From Hyphomicrobiales bacterium (GTDB lineage: Bacteria; Pseudomonadota; Alphaproteobacteria; Rhizobiales; Methyloligellaceae): a DNA stretch of 36,409 bases. Location: NCBI GenBank assembly GCA_021775595.1, contig JAJFHN010000021.1, positions 1 to 36,409 of the forward strand. The letters are read 5' to 3'. Numbering within the stretch: the stretch's first letter is position 1; every line of letters starts with the position of its first letter. Shown here in pieces: positions 24,867 through 33,319 of this stretch. Both the position numbers and the translations under genes were made by a program. A model generated the notes under the pieces. That model did not search any database. It saw only the letters and a list, made by a program, of their open reading frames with translations, and was not told where the DNA came from.

Positions 24867-26681
24867 ATGCATCCATACCGGACACACAGTTGCGGCGAGC
24901 TGCGAAGCGGCGATGTCGGGACAAACGTGCGCGTCTCGGGCTGGGTCCACCGGGTGCGCGACCATGGCGGCCTGCTGTTCATCGATCTGCGCGACCATTA
25001 CGGCCTCACCCAATGCGTCGCCGATCCCGATTCTCCGGCCTTTAAGGCGGTCGAGGACCTGCGCGCCGAATGGGTGGTGCGTATCGATGGCGAGGTGAGG
25101 GAGCGCTCGGCTGAAACCACCAACGACCGGCTGCCAACCGGTGGCGTCGAAGTCTTTATCCGCGACCTCGAAGTCCTCTCGAAGGCGCAAGAATTGCCGC
25201 TGCCGGTCTTTGGCGAGCCCGACTACCCGGAAGAAACCCGGCTCGCATACCGCTTTTTGGATCTGCGCCGCGAGGGACTGCATCAGCGCATCGTCAAACG
25301 CTCGCAAGTCATCGCCTCGCTGCGCCAACGTATGGTCGGCGCCGGTTTCACCGAATTCCAAACGCCGATCCTGACCGCTTCGAGCCCCGAGGGCGCGCGC
25401 GACTTCCTGGTGCCCTCGCGCATGCATCCGGGAAAATTTTACGCGCTGCCCCAGGCGCCCCAGCAGTTCAAGCAGCTCATCATGATGGCGGGCTTCGACC
25501 GCTATTTCCAAATCGCGCCGTGTTTCCGCGATGAAGACGCCCGCGCCGACCGCTCGCCGGGAGAGTTCTACCAACTCGACGTCGAAATGAGCTTTGTCAC
25601 CCAAGAGGACGTCTTCGCGGCAATCGAGCCGGTGTTGCGCGAGCTGTTTGAAGAGTTTGCCGAGGGCAGGCGCGTCAGCGCCGAATTCCCGCGTATTCCC
25701 TATTGGCGCGCCATGCGCCTTTACGGCACCGACAAACCCGATCTGCGCAACCCGATCGAGATGAGCGACGCCAGCCATCATTTCAGGGGCTCCGGCTTCA
25801 AGATCTTCGCCGGCTTGTTGGAGAAGCACGCTTCGGGCCGCGAATGGACCGAAAACGCCGAAGTCTGGGCGATACCAGCCAAGGGTGGTGGCTCACGCGC
25901 TTTTTGCGACCGGATGAATTCCTGGGCCCAAGGCGAGGGCCAGCCGGGGCTGGGCTACATCTTTTTTCGCGACGGCGAGGGCGCCGGCCCCGTCGCCAAG
26001 AATTTGGGCGAGAAGCAAACCGATCAGCTCCGCCAGGAACTTGACCTCACCGACGGCGACGCCGTCTTCTTCGTCGCCGGCATTCCGAAGGATTTTGTCG
26101 AGTTCTCCGGCCGCGCCCGTGACCGCATCGCAAGCGACCTGGAGCTCACCCAGACCGACTGCTTTGAGTTCTGTTGGGTGGTCGATTTTCCCATGTACGA
26201 GTGGAAGGAGGACGACAAGCGCATCGACTTCTCCCACAATCCCTTCTCGATGCCCCAGGGCGGCCTGGAGGCCCTCGAGAGCAAGGACCCGCTCGACGTG
26301 CTGGGTTACCAATACGACATCGTCTGCAACGGCGTTGAGCTCTCCTCCGGCGCCATCCGGAACCACGTGCCCGAGATCATGCTCAAGGCCTTCGAAATCG
26401 CGGGCTATGGGGCCGATGTGGTGGAGAAGGAGTTTGGCGGCATGTTGCGTGCCTTGCGTTTTGGCGCGCCGCCCCATGGCGGCATCGCGCCGGGCCTCGA
26501 CCGCATCGTTATGCTGCTCGCCGGCACCGACAACATCCGCGAAGTGACCATGTTCCCGATGAACCAGCAGGCCGAAGACCTGCTGATGGGCGCGCCCTCG
26601 GAGGCCTCGCCCGAGCAGCTGAAAGAACTCCATATCCGCTTGAGCTTGCCCAAGACCAAGGCAAAGCCGAAATCCGGCTAA
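24867..26681 (+). CDS. aspS: Aspartyl-tRNA synthetase, probably non-discriminating
   Basis: The 604-residue cytosolic class II synthetase has an N-terminal OB anticodon-binding domain (about 1-105), a catalytic core with [19 protein letters not shown] near residue 220 (motif 2), a GAD insertion (about 290-420), and GLDRIVMLL in motif 3 near residue 545. In the OB domain the residue in RDHGG (His33) matches the His that marks non-discriminating AspRS; discriminating enzymes such as that of E. coli have Leu there. Such an enzyme charges both tRNA-Asp and tRNA-Asn and depends on GatCAB. ATG 24867 gives the usual alphaproteobacterial N-terminus. Confidence 0.96.
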   Translation: MHPYRTHSCGELRSGDVGTNVRVSGWVHRVRDHGGLLFIDLRDHYGLTQCVADPDSPAFKAVEDLRAEWVVRIDGEVRERSAETTNDRLPTGGVEVFIRDLEVLSKAQELPLPVFGEPDYPEETRLAYRFLDLRREGLHQRIVKRSQVIASLRQRMVGAGFTEFQTPILTASSPEGARDFLVPSRMHPGKFYALPQAPQQFKQLIMMAGFDRYFQIAPCFRDEDARADRSPGEFYQLDVEMSFVTQEDVFAAIEPVLRELFEEFAEGRRVSAEFPRIPYWRAMRLYGTDKPDLRNPIEMSDASHHFRGSGFKIFAGLLEKHASGREWTENAEVWAIPAKGGGSRAFCDRMNSWAQGEGQPGLGYIFFRDGEGAGPVAKNLGEKQTDQLRQELDLTDGDAVFFVAGIPKDFVEFSGRARDRIASDLELTQTDCFEFCWVVDFPMYEWKEDDKRIDFSHNPFSMPQGGLEALESKDPLDVLGYQYDIVCNGVELSSGAIRNHVPEIMLKAFEIAGYGADVVEKEFGGMLRALRFGAPPHGGIAPGLDRIVMLLAGTDNIREVTMFPMNQQAEDLLMGAPSEASPEQLKELHIRLSLPKTKAKPKSG

Positions 26682-26704
26682 CGCCGCGCGCAGGGGTCTG
26701 GAAC

Positions 26705-27004
26705 CTAGCGCCCGTTGGAGTTCTGGTTGAAACGCTCCCAGAAATCGACGGTGTTGTTGCGCAGCGTATAGTGGCAGTTGAATTCGCACGGGATCCACAT
26801 GCCGCTCGGCAGCCGCACCTCCCAGCCATAGCGCGCGCGCCGCACCGGCGCCGTTGCCGTATCGGCCGTGAAGTTGCTCTGCACCGTAATGAGGCTGTAG
26901 CCGCGATAGCGCCGGCCGGCCTCTGAGGGCGCCGCCGCCATCAGCAGGACAATGGCTGCCAGCAGCAGGGCCAGAAGCGGTGTGCCGGATTTCAAATAAG
27001 CCAT
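26705..27004 (-). CDS. Small exported protein of unknown function
   Basis: The 99-residue product follows a good ribosome site (AAAGGA) and has a signal peptide (hydrophobic about 8-25, cleavage near SEA-GR at 27-30). The mature domain has a basic start, a central strand region, and a distinct end with two Cys in PCEFNCHYTLRNNTVDFWERF-like sequence (residues about 72-91). The aromatic and Cys pattern suggests a conserved small periplasmic domain, but I do not recognise a named family. It converges on aspS with 23 bases between the stops. Confidence 0.8.
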   Translation of the reverse strand: MAYLKSGTPLLALLLAAIVLLMAAAPSEAGRRYRGYSLITVQSNFTADTATAPVRRARYGWEVRLPSGMWIPCEFNCHYTLRNNTVDFWERFNQNSNGR

Positions 27005-27133
27005 CGTGTGTCCTTTCTGAGGTCTTCGGGCAGACGGCCGTCATCGCCGCTCTCATTGCCTAAGTCTAACGGAGATAGGGCCTCGCCAGCCAGATGCAAT
27101 TGCATGGTGAGCGGGCGATATGAAACGCGCGCG

Positions 27134-27162
27134 TTGAAAAGAGGGCAGGCCCGTCGCATAAA
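27134..27162 (+). promoter_or_regulatory. Promoter of tRNA-Leu
   Basis: TTGAAA (27134-27139) and CATAAA (27157-27162) are separated by 17 bases. Transcription would begin near 27169, a few bases before the mature 5' end of the tRNA at 27172. Confidence 0.6.
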
Positions 27163-27171
27163 GTCGCCAAT

Positions 27172-27258
27172 GCGGACGTGGTGGAACTGGTAGACACACA
27201 GGACTTAAAATCCTGAGAGGGAAACCTCGTGGGGGTTCGAGTCCCCCCGTCCGCACCA
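27172..27258 (+). tRNA. tRNA-Leu (anticodon UAA)
   Basis: The sequence folds as a class II tRNA: acceptor GCGGACG (27172-27178) with CGTCCGC (27248-27254), anticodon stem CAGGA/TCCTG around a CTTAAAA loop with anticodon TAA at 27206-27208, a long variable arm (GAGGGAAACCTC-type), a T-arm with GGTTCGAGTCC, then A plus encoded CCA to 27258. No integrated element was found downstream. Confidence 0.97.
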
Positions 27259-27620
27259 CTTTCTTTGACGGCGATTTGCGTAAGGGTTTGGTGATGGCCG
27301 CCGGCCGCGCCAATCACCTAGAGGGAATGCAGGGATTAGCGTTTACCGGCTTAAACTGATGATACGCCTCATCGGCCTGATTGATCGCCCCGAAGGGCCA
27401 TCGAAAGAACCGTACTCGCCGCGGGTTACGCTGGCCGGCGGCCACCGAGTCGCACCATATCAGATTTTATTGGCGTGCAAGAAGAGTCTGCCTGCCGGTT
27501 CGGCTCATCTGACCGCCGCTAACCACCCGCAAGTTCTGGCCTTCGATCCCCAAATGGCCCATCTTTGGCGTTATCGTGAGGCTCTGGTTGGATCTGGCGC
27601 GTGAAAGTGACGATAAGGCA
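27259..27620. other. 362-base gap after tRNA-Leu
   Basis: No confident gene is seen. A frame open at 27359-27604 would encode 81 residues, but it lacks a ribosome site, motifs and convincing codon use. The tRNA gene end is not duplicated further on, so there is no sign of an attachment site. The stretch likely includes the promoter of the lipoprotein gene at 27621. Confidence 0.5.
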
Positions 27621-28265
27621 ATGACGAGGGCTTTGGCCAAATGCGCGAGCTTGTTGGCGTTATCGCTGCTGGCGGTGGCGCCCTTGAGCGGCTGCCGCGG
27701 CTCGGGCACGAGCGCTGGCGCCGGGCCAGACCGCAATGGGCCTCTCCAGCTCGACGCCGGTCCCCATGGTATGGCCGGCGCTTCGAGCGTTCTGGTGCCC
27801 GTCGACCGCAAGCTCGCCGAACGCGACATCGAGAATTACCGCATCAACAAGAAGCGCGCCAAGGGGCCCTATAAGCTCCAGGGCGTCGATCTTGATGGCG
27901 ATGGCGTCGGCGAGGTGCTGGTGCTGTTTGAGGGCAAGGACTGGTGCAAGTCGACCGGCTGTTCGCTCGCCATTTTCAAGGCCGATGGCCGGGGCTACAA
28001 GCCGGTCTTCCGCACCGTCAGCGTCAAGCCGCCGGTCATCGTCACCCGCGAGGAACACCAAGGCTGGCGCGATCTGATCGTCACCAGCGGCGGCGGCCGC
28101 GCGCCGACCCGCCGCGTCATTCTGCGCTTCTCGGGGCTGGGCTATCCAAGGAATGCCATGCTCGAGCCCGAAGCCCCGGCCAATCAGCCCATCGACGGCC
28201 AGGTGGCGGTCGCCGTGCCCGGCGCTTCCGGCTTGGGTCAGGCCGCCCCGATGCGCGCCCGGTAG
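27621..28265 (+). CDS. Lipoprotein with an FG-GAP/VCBS-like Asp-rich motif
   Basis: The 214-residue product has a lipoprotein signal with lipobox PLSGC (Cys25), then a Gly/Pro-rich linker and a domain that includes DLDGDGVGEVLVLFEG at 90-105, a calcium-binding-like motif seen in FG-GAP and VCBS proteins. Two Cys follow in DWCKSTGCSLAIF. Only one such repeat is evident, so it is not a full propeller. The frame is open further upstream, but ATG 27621 after ATAAGG gives a proper signal. It overlaps the oppositely oriented monooxygenase gene by 28 bases at its 3' end. Function unknown. Confidence 0.75.
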   Translation: MTRALAKCASLLALSLLAVAPLSGCRGSGTSAGAGPDRNGPLQLDAGPHGMAGASSVLVPVDRKLAERDIENYRINKKRAKGPYKLQGVDLDGDGVGEVLVLFEGKDWCKSTGCSLAIFKADGRGYKPVFRTVSVKPPVIVTREEHQGWRDLIVTSGGGRAPTRRVILRFSGLGYPRNAMLEPEAPANQPIDGQVAVAVPGASGLGQAAPMRAR

Positions 28266-29437
28266 AGCCAGTCGAGATCGCCCAGCAGCGCCTGCGGGCT
28301 GCGTGCCTTGAGCGCCAAATTGCGCGCAAACCGCGCCACACCGCCCAAATGATAGATCTGGCCTAAGCGTCTCGCCCGGCCTTGCAGGCGGGTGGTGCGC
28401 GCCTGGCGATCCTCATAAAGCCGCGCGAAGGCGTGTTCGATATCGGCGCCTGCTTCAAACGTATGCGCCAGTTCGGCCGCGTCCTCGATCGCCATCGCGC
28501 CGCCTTGGGCCAGGAAAGGCAGCATCGGATGCGCCGCATCGCCAATGAGCGTGATCCGTCCCGCGCCCCAGCGGGCAAGCGGCGCCATTTCGGCCAATGC
28601 CCATTTGCGCCAAGTCTTCGGTGCTGCGGCGAGGCCGCGCGCAGGCGCTGCCCAGTCGCCGTAATGGCTTAGGAGTTCGTCGCGCGCGCCGGGACCATCC
28701 CAACTTTCTTCGCGCCAGTCTTCATCGATCACCGCCACGAGATTGAGCTGCTTGCCGCCGGTAACGGGGTAATGCACCAGATGCGCCCGCGGCCCGAGCC
28801 ACAGGCCCATGTCGCGCGCGGCAAACCCGTCCGGCCGGGCTTTGGCTGGCAGCAGGGCCCGCCAGGCCGTCTTGCCGGAAAATCGCGGCCGCTCGGCGAT
28901 CCCCAGCGCTTGCCTCAGCGTTGAATGAACCCCGTCCGCCGCGATCAGACCCGCACCTTTCATCGTCCGGCCGTCGCGCCCGCTGAGCATGACGCCGCCA
29001 CCGCCTTGTTGCGCGCTGGTTGCCTCGAAGCCGGTGGTGATGGAGACGCCTTTGAGTGCGCGCGCTGCTTTCAACAGTGCGCGCTGGAGATCGGCCCGGT
29101 GGACGACGCCATAGGGCGCGCCGAAGCGGTTTTCCAGCTCCCCCAGCGGCAGGCTGGTCAGCCGGGCGCCGTTTAAGCCGTCATGAATGTGCAGCGTCTC
29201 GGGCAGCACCAGATCGCGCTCCAGCGCCTGCCAGACGCCCCAGTCGGCGAGGATGCGGCTGGCGTTGGGACCAAGCTGAATGCCGGCGCCTGCCTCTTCG
29301 AAAGCCGGTGCGCGTTCCAGAACCTGGACCTTGCGGCCGATGCGCCCCAGCGCGATGGCGCTGGCGAGGCCCGCAATGCCGCCGCCCGCCACCAAAATTG
29401 CGCCGTCATCACCAACCTCATGCACCCTGTCGGTCAT
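28238..29437 (-). CDS. FAD-dependent aromatic monooxygenase (salicylate hydroxylase-like)
   Basis: The 399-residue group A flavoprotein monooxygenase has the FAD dinucleotide motif VAGGGIAGLASAIALG (16-31), a ribityl/NADPH-binding region with LIAADGVHSTLR near 165-176, and the second FAD motif GDAAHPMLPFLAQGGAMAIEDA near 300-321. The family hydroxylates aromatic or quinone-like substrates with NAD(P)H and oxygen. Substrate is not clear, and no ring-cleavage genes are adjacent. The CHCC zinc-finger gene lies just upstream on the same strand. Its 3' end overlaps the lipoprotein gene by 28 bases. Confidence 0.9.
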   Translation of the reverse strand: MTDRVHEVGDDGAILVAGGGIAGLASAIALGRIGRKVQVLERAPAFEEAGAGIQLGPNASRILADWGVWQALERDLVLPETLHIHDGLNGARLTSLPLGELENRFGAPYGVVHRADLQRALLKAARALKGVSITTGFEATSAQQGGGGVMLSGRDGRTMKGAGLIAADGVHSTLRQALGIAERPRFSGKTAWRALLPAKARPDGFAARDMGLWLGPRAHLVHYPVTGGKQLNLVAVIDEDWREESWDGPGARDELLSHYGDWAAPARGLAAAPKTWRKWALAEMAPLARWGAGRITLIGDAAHPMLPFLAQGGAMAIEDAAELAHTFEAGADIEHAFARLYEDRQARTTRLQGRARRLGQIYHLGGVARFARNLALKARSPQALLGDLDWLYRARIGAA

Positions 29438-29455
29438 GGTCAGCCAGGTGGTGTC

Positions 29456-29704
29456 TCAGCCGGTCTCGTCGATGTCGTAAAGGCAATCGGGCGGGTCGGA
29501 ACGGTAAGGCGCGATCAGCGGATCGCATACGAATCGGGTGGAGCAATAGGGGCAGACGATTTCGTCCTCGCCGCCCATCTCCAAATAGATATGCGGGTGG
29601 TCGAAGGGCGGCTTTGCGCCGGTGCATTTGAACTCACTGACGCCGATGCGGATCGTTTCCGCGCCGGAATTGTTGTGGATGTGAACGATCGCCGATTCTG
29701 CCAT
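29456..29704 (-). CDS. CHCC zinc-finger protein (NDUFS6-like)
   Basis: The 82-residue protein has a Cys-His-Cys-Cys set, C27, H36 or H38, C51 and C54 (VCPYCSTRFVCD), typical of the zf-CHCC family. In alphaproteobacteria such proteins include the counterpart of the mitochondrial complex I accessory subunit NDUFS6. The LEMGGEDEIVCPYC region is close to the family pattern. The gene is upstream of the monooxygenase on the same strand (18-base gap) and diverges from the alpha/beta hydrolase. Function in complex I is inferred from family only. Confidence 0.9.
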   Translation of the reverse strand: MAESAIVHIHNNSGAETIRIGVSEFKCTGAKPPFDHPHIYLEMGGEDEIVCPYCSTRFVCDPLIAPYRSDPPDCLYDIDETG

Positions 29705-29804
29705 TTTTGCACCAGATCGCGTTTGAGTCGCGCCTTGAGCGGCGGAGCATAATCATTGCACCGGCCAATTGATAGGGGTATGGGCCAAGGCCATGGGGAG
29801 CCAA

Positions 29805-30557
29805 ATGCAGACCTTTCAATCAGACGGCATTGAAATCGCTTTTATCGACGAGGGCGCTGGCGAGCCGGTGGTGCTGGTGCACGGATTTGCCTCCAATGTG
29901 AGCGTAAATTGGATCGCGACGGGCTGGGTCAAGACGCTCACCCAGGCGGGCTACCGGGTCATAGCGTTCGACAATCGCGGTCATGGCCAGAGCGAGAAGC
30001 TGTATGACGAAGCGCTCTATGGCGCGCCGCTGATGGCCCAGGACGTTGGCCGCTTGCTGGATCATCTCGATATCGAACGCGCCGACGTCATGGGCTACTC
30101 GATGGGCGCGCGCATCTGCGCTTTTCTTGCCATGGGCCAGTCCGCGCGGGTTCGAAGCGCCGTCTTCGCCGGTCTGGGCATCAATATGGTGCGCGGTTTG
30201 GGCGGCGGCGGCCCGATCGCCCGGGCCCTTGAGGCCCCCAGCATCGAGGACGTGGCGAGCCCCACTGCGCGCACATTTCGGCTCTTCGCCGAGGCCACCG
30301 GAAGCGACCTAAAGGCCCTTGCCGCCTGCATCCGCGCTTCCCGCGATAAGATCAGCGCCGAGGAGCTTGGCGCGCTCGCGCTACCGGTCTTGGTGGCCGT
30401 TGGCAGCAAGGACGTGATCGGCGGCTCAGCCAGCGAACTGGCAAAGCTTATTCCGGGCGCAAAGGCGTTGGAAATCGCGGGCCGCGATCACATGAAGGCC
30501 GTTGGCGACAAGACCTACAAGGCGGGCGTTTTGGAATTCCTGGCGGCCCGGCCCTGA
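29805..30557 (+). CDS. Alpha/beta hydrolase
   Basis: The 250-residue protein has the complete alpha/beta-hydrolase triad: Ser99 in GYSMGA, Asp203 in VGSKDVIG and His229 in GRDHMK. The oxyanion-hole loop is LVHGFASN (24-31) and FDNRGHGQS is present at 55-63. This arrangement is common among esterases, C-C hydrolases and bromoperoxidase-like proteins; substrate is not evident. ATG 29805 has GGGGAG upstream; the TTG at 29769 is not needed. The gene converges on the enoyl-CoA hydratase-like gene with an 18-base gap. Confidence 0.9.
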   Translation: MQTFQSDGIEIAFIDEGAGEPVVLVHGFASNVSVNWIATGWVKTLTQAGYRVIAFDNRGHGQSEKLYDEALYGAPLMAQDVGRLLDHLDIERADVMGYSMGARICAFLAMGQSARVRSAVFAGLGINMVRGLGGGGPIARALEAPSIEDVASPTARTFRLFAEATGSDLKALAACIRASRDKISAEELGALALPVLVAVGSKDVIGGSASELAKLIPGAKALEIAGRDHMKAVGDKTYKAGVLEFLAARP

Positions 30558-30575
30558 ACGGCAGGTGGGATGGCG

Positions 30576-31385
30576 CTAACGGCCGCGGAAGCGCGGCGGC
30601 CGCTTCTCGGCGAAGGCCGCCTGACCTTCGCGATAATCGTCGCTGTCGAAACACGCTTCGACCAGCGCGTCGAGCTCCGCAAATTGGTCTGAGCTGAGCG
30701 CCTGGGCATGGGCGTCGATGGCTTGCTTGGCCGCGCGGATCGACAGCGGCGCATTGGCGGCGATGGTTTGGGCCATCGCTTGGGTGCGCGCCTCGAATTC
30801 GTCGGCTTCGCACACCTCGTTGACCATGCCGATGGCGAGCGCTTCGCGCGCATCCAGCCGGCGTCCGGTATAGATTAGGTCCTTCAGTTTGGCTGCCTGA
30901 ACCACCGCCAATAGGGGGCGAAACCAGCGCGGATTGTAACCGATGCCGAGCTTGGCTGCGGGAATGGCGAATTGCGCGTCGTCGCTGGCCAGCCGCAGGT
31001 CGCAGCAGAGCGCCAACTCCAGGCCGCCGCCCATGCAAAAGCCCGAAATCATGGCGAGCGTCGGCTTGGTGCAGTTGGCCAGCGCGTCGAATGCCGCCTG
31101 ATTGAGCCGATCATAGGCCTTGGCCGCCTTGCCGGTGCGCTGGGTGCCAAATTCCGATATATCGGCGCCGGCGCTGAAGGCCTTGCTGCCGGCGCCGCGC
31201 AGGATCATCACGCGCACGTCGTCGTCGGCCTCGGCCTCCCCGATAAGGCCGGGCAGCGCCGCCCACATCTCTTCGTTCAGCGCGTTCATGCGCGCTTCGT
31301 TCTCGAATGTCAGCCAGAACAGCGCGCCTTCGGCCTGTCCGCGGACGCGGCCCCGTTGCTCGGGGCTGGTTTGCGGTTTGGACAC
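30576..31385 (-). CDS. Enoyl-CoA hydratase/isomerase-family protein
   Basis: The 269-residue crotonase-fold protein has the oxyanion-hole strands SAGADISEF (71-79) and GFCMGGGLELAL (115-126) and the family C-terminus with DYREGQAAFAEKRPPRF. Glu123 corresponds to the first catalytic Glu of the classical hydratase. The second catalytic Glu, usually in a PE-x-x-LG motif, is replaced: the sequence reads IPAAKLGIGYN (141-151), with Ala143 in its place. It may therefore be a decarboxylase, isomerase or thioesterase of the superfamily rather than a true hydratase. It diverges from cysE; no other fatty-acid gene is adjacent. Confidence 0.88.
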   Translation of the reverse strand: MSKPQTSPEQRGRVRGQAEGALFWLTFENEARMNALNEEMWAALPGLIGEAEADDDVRVMILRGAGSKAFSAGADISEFGTQRTGKAAKAYDRLNQAAFDALANCTKPTLAMISGFCMGGGLELALCCDLRLASDDAQFAIPAAKLGIGYNPRWFRPLLAVVQAAKLKDLIYTGRRLDAREALAIGMVNEVCEADEFEARTQAMAQTIAANAPLSIRAAKQAIDAHAQALSSDQFAELDALVEACFDSDDYREGQAAFAEKRPPRFRGR

Positions 31386-31580
31386 GTTTTCTCCTTATGC
31401 TGGGGGGATTATCGCGAAAGAAACGCCGCTGGAGCGGGCCAAATGAGACGCATCATAGCCCGCCGGCGCGTTTACGGAGAAATTTCGCGCTTGAAGCCAA
31501 GGCGTTGATTTCCATGTTAGGATACACATGTTGAAGCCCACGCGCGGCGGAGACCGAACGGCGAAGTGGAGACGAGTGGC

Positions 31581-32417
31581 ATGGCGCAATCCAGGTCAAA
31601 CCTAAGGCCCAAGCTCGATACCTGTGATCCGCAATGGATGCAGATACGCGATGAGGCCGAAGCGATCGTGATCAATGATCCGGCGCTCGCAAGTTTCGTG
31701 CACGCTACCGTTTTGAGCCACGACCGCTTGGAAGACGCCATTTGCCATCGTCTGGCCCACCGCTTGGCCCATCCCGACATTGACGCCGACGCGCTGCATC
31801 AGCTCTTCACCGAGGTGATTTCTGAGAATCCGAAATTGAGCGATGTCGTGCGCGCCGATCTCGCCGCCGTCGCCGACCGCGATCCAGCCTGCAACCGCTT
31901 CATCGAGCCGCTGCTCTATTTTAAAGGCTTCCACGCCCTCCAGACCCATCGCTTTGCGCATATTCTCTGGAGCGGACAGAGGCGTGATTTTGCCCTCTAT
32001 CTCCAAAGCCAGGTCTCGCGGGTGCTGAACGTCGACATCCATCCAGCCGCCCAAATCGGCCGCGGCATTATGATTGATCACGCCTCGGGCGTTGTTATCG
32101 GCGAAACGGCGCAGATCGGCGACGACGCTTCGATCCTACATTCGGTCACCCTTGGCGGCAGCGGCAAGGAGACGGGCAACCGCCATCCCAAGATCGGCCG
32201 CGGCGTGATGATCGGCGCGGGCGCCAAGATCCTGGGCAACATCACCATCGGCAATTGCTCGCGCATCGCATCAGGCAGCGTTGTTCTCAATGACGTGCCC
32301 GCCAACCGCACGGTTGCAGGCGTTCCGGCCAAAATCGTCGGCTGTGCCAAGTGCCCCGAACCCGCGCGCGCCATGGATCAGACGCTCGATCCGGAGTCCG
32401 GCGAGGACGACGCCTAG
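31581..32417 (+). CDS. cysE: Serine O-acetyltransferase
   Basis: The 278-residue enzyme makes O-acetylserine for cysteine synthesis. It has the helical N-terminal domain (about 1-150, with RFAHILWSGQRRDFALYLQSQ) and a left-handed beta-helix of hexapeptide repeats (about 155-250), including HPAAQIGRGIMIDHASGVVIG and the serine/acetyl-CoA site SVTLGGSGKETGNRHPKIG. The C-terminal tail, which in CysE binds cysteine synthase, is extended and acidic. ATG 31581 is preceded by GTGGAGACGAG; an earlier GTG 31566 is possible. The DUF3126-type gene follows, as in many Hyphomicrobiales. Confidence 0.96.
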   Translation: MAQSRSNLRPKLDTCDPQWMQIRDEAEAIVINDPALASFVHATVLSHDRLEDAICHRLAHRLAHPDIDADALHQLFTEVISENPKLSDVVRADLAAVADRDPACNRFIEPLLYFKGFHALQTHRFAHILWSGQRRDFALYLQSQVSRVLNVDIHPAAQIGRGIMIDHASGVVIGETAQIGDDASILHSVTLGGSGKETGNRHPKIGRGVMIGAGAKILGNITIGNCSRIASGSVVLNDVPANRTVAGVPAKIVGCAKCPEPARAMDQTLDPESGEDDA

Positions 32418-32508
32418 TTGAGCGCGCTCCATCGCCCGCCACGCTCTGGCGCTGGCGCAAAAACAGCATTACAAACAATCGATCGCAGAAGAACGAAGGG
32501 AAGCCGTC

Positions 32509-32721
32509 GTGAGTCCAGAAGAAATCTTGAAGCTTGAGCGCTATTTTCAGCGGACCTTTGAGCTTCCGAGCATTCAGGTGCGCCAGCGCCCGCAAAAGAC
32601 GGATTCAGCCGAGGTCTATATCGGCGAGGAATTCATCGGCATCATCTTCCGCGACGATGAGGACGACGATCTGTCCTATCAGTTTCAGATGGCCATCCTG
32701 GATTTCGACCTGACCACTTGA
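32509..32721 (+). CDS. DUF3126-family small protein
   Basis: The 70-residue acidic protein starts at GTG 32509 after a good ribosome site (AAGGGAAG). The sequence around EEILKLERYFQRTF and the DDEDDDLSYQFQMAILDFDL end are those of DUF3126, a small alphaproteobacterial family commonly found just downstream of cysE. No catalytic or metal motif is seen. The linkage suggests a role near sulfur assimilation, but function is unknown. Confidence 0.9.
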   Translation: MSPEEILKLERYFQRTFELPSIQVRQRPQKTDSAEVYIGEEFIGIIFRDDEDDDLSYQFQMAILDFDLTT

Positions 32722-32832
32722 TTGGCCTTGGTCGCCGCGGCCGCTTTAACCCTTTGCTAAGAATACAGGTGCGTGCCGAAACCCGCATGGCACACTGGTC
32801 GCACGAGTACCCAGTGCACCAGGGGGTTTGCG

Positions 32833-33156
32833 TTGTTGTTTCCAGACGCCATTTTTTGCGCCTACATTATGGCTGTGGGCTTTGTTTTCGCCGGCATGAG
32901 CGCCAGTTTGCATCAGCTCGTCACGGGCAGGCCGTTACGGTTTGAATGCGCTGGATACGGCTTTGCAGTGGTCTTTGCGGTGCTTGTCCGCGTCTTTGCC
33001 GGACCTGCGATCCTTATGCGAAACGCCATCAAAGGCGCTCTGCTTGGCCGGCCGCCCTATTGGTTGGCGCTTTCGGCCATAATCGCCAGCCTGTGGAGCT
33101 TTTTTTCCGGCATCATCATGCTCGAACTCTTGGTGCGCGCCGGCCTGTTCGCCTAA
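32833..33156 (+). CDS. Small membrane protein of unknown function
   Basis: The 107-residue product has three likely transmembrane helices (about 5-28, 38-60 and 77-100). The frame is open from GTG 32773, but AGGGGG lies seven bases before TTG 32833, which also removes a polar N-terminal stretch unlike an inner-membrane protein, so TTG 32833 is preferred. No family is recognised with confidence. Its 3' end faces the BTLCP gene. Confidence 0.65.
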   Translation: MLFPDAIFCAYIMAVGFVFAGMSASLHQLVTGRPLRFECAGYGFAVVFAVLVRVFAGPAILMRNAIKGALLGRPPYWLALSAIIASLWSFFSGIIMLELLVRAGLFA

Positions 33157-33202
33157 TACGAGCGATTATTGCGCGGCCACCCCAAACACCGTGTCCAAAG
33201 CG

Positions 33203-33238
33203 AAAAAAAAGAGCCGGCGCTCTTTCGAGGCCGGCTCT
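33203..33238 (-). terminator. Rho-independent terminator of the BTLCP gene
   Basis: AGAGCCGGC (33210-33218) and GCCGGCTCT (33230-33238) form a 9-base stem with an 11-base loop; the A-run at 33203-33210 becomes a T-run on the minus strand. It lies about 80 bases beyond the stop of the leftward gene and may also slow rightward transcription. Confidence 0.85.
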
Positions 33239-33319
33239 CAGTGAGGCCCGGTGAGGTCGGGGAGGGGGGATGGTCGCCGGGCCGAGGGAATCTCTTCTGT
33301 GTTGTTTAATCCCGTGCCG

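Noticed and set aside
25893-27056. A 387-residue minus-strand frame opposite the end of aspS and across the small exported protein
   Set aside because: It overlaps aspS in antisense and the 99-residue exported protein in another frame, and the latter has a ribosome site and signal peptide.
27359-27604. An 81-residue plus-strand frame after tRNA-Leu
   Set aside because: No ribosome site, motif or signal is seen, and it overlaps the upstream in-frame extension of the next gene. Too weak to call.
27172-27620. Integrated element at the tRNA-Leu 3' end
   Set aside because: No integrase gene and no repeated tRNA 3' end are found downstream; neighbouring genes are ordinary chromosomal ones.
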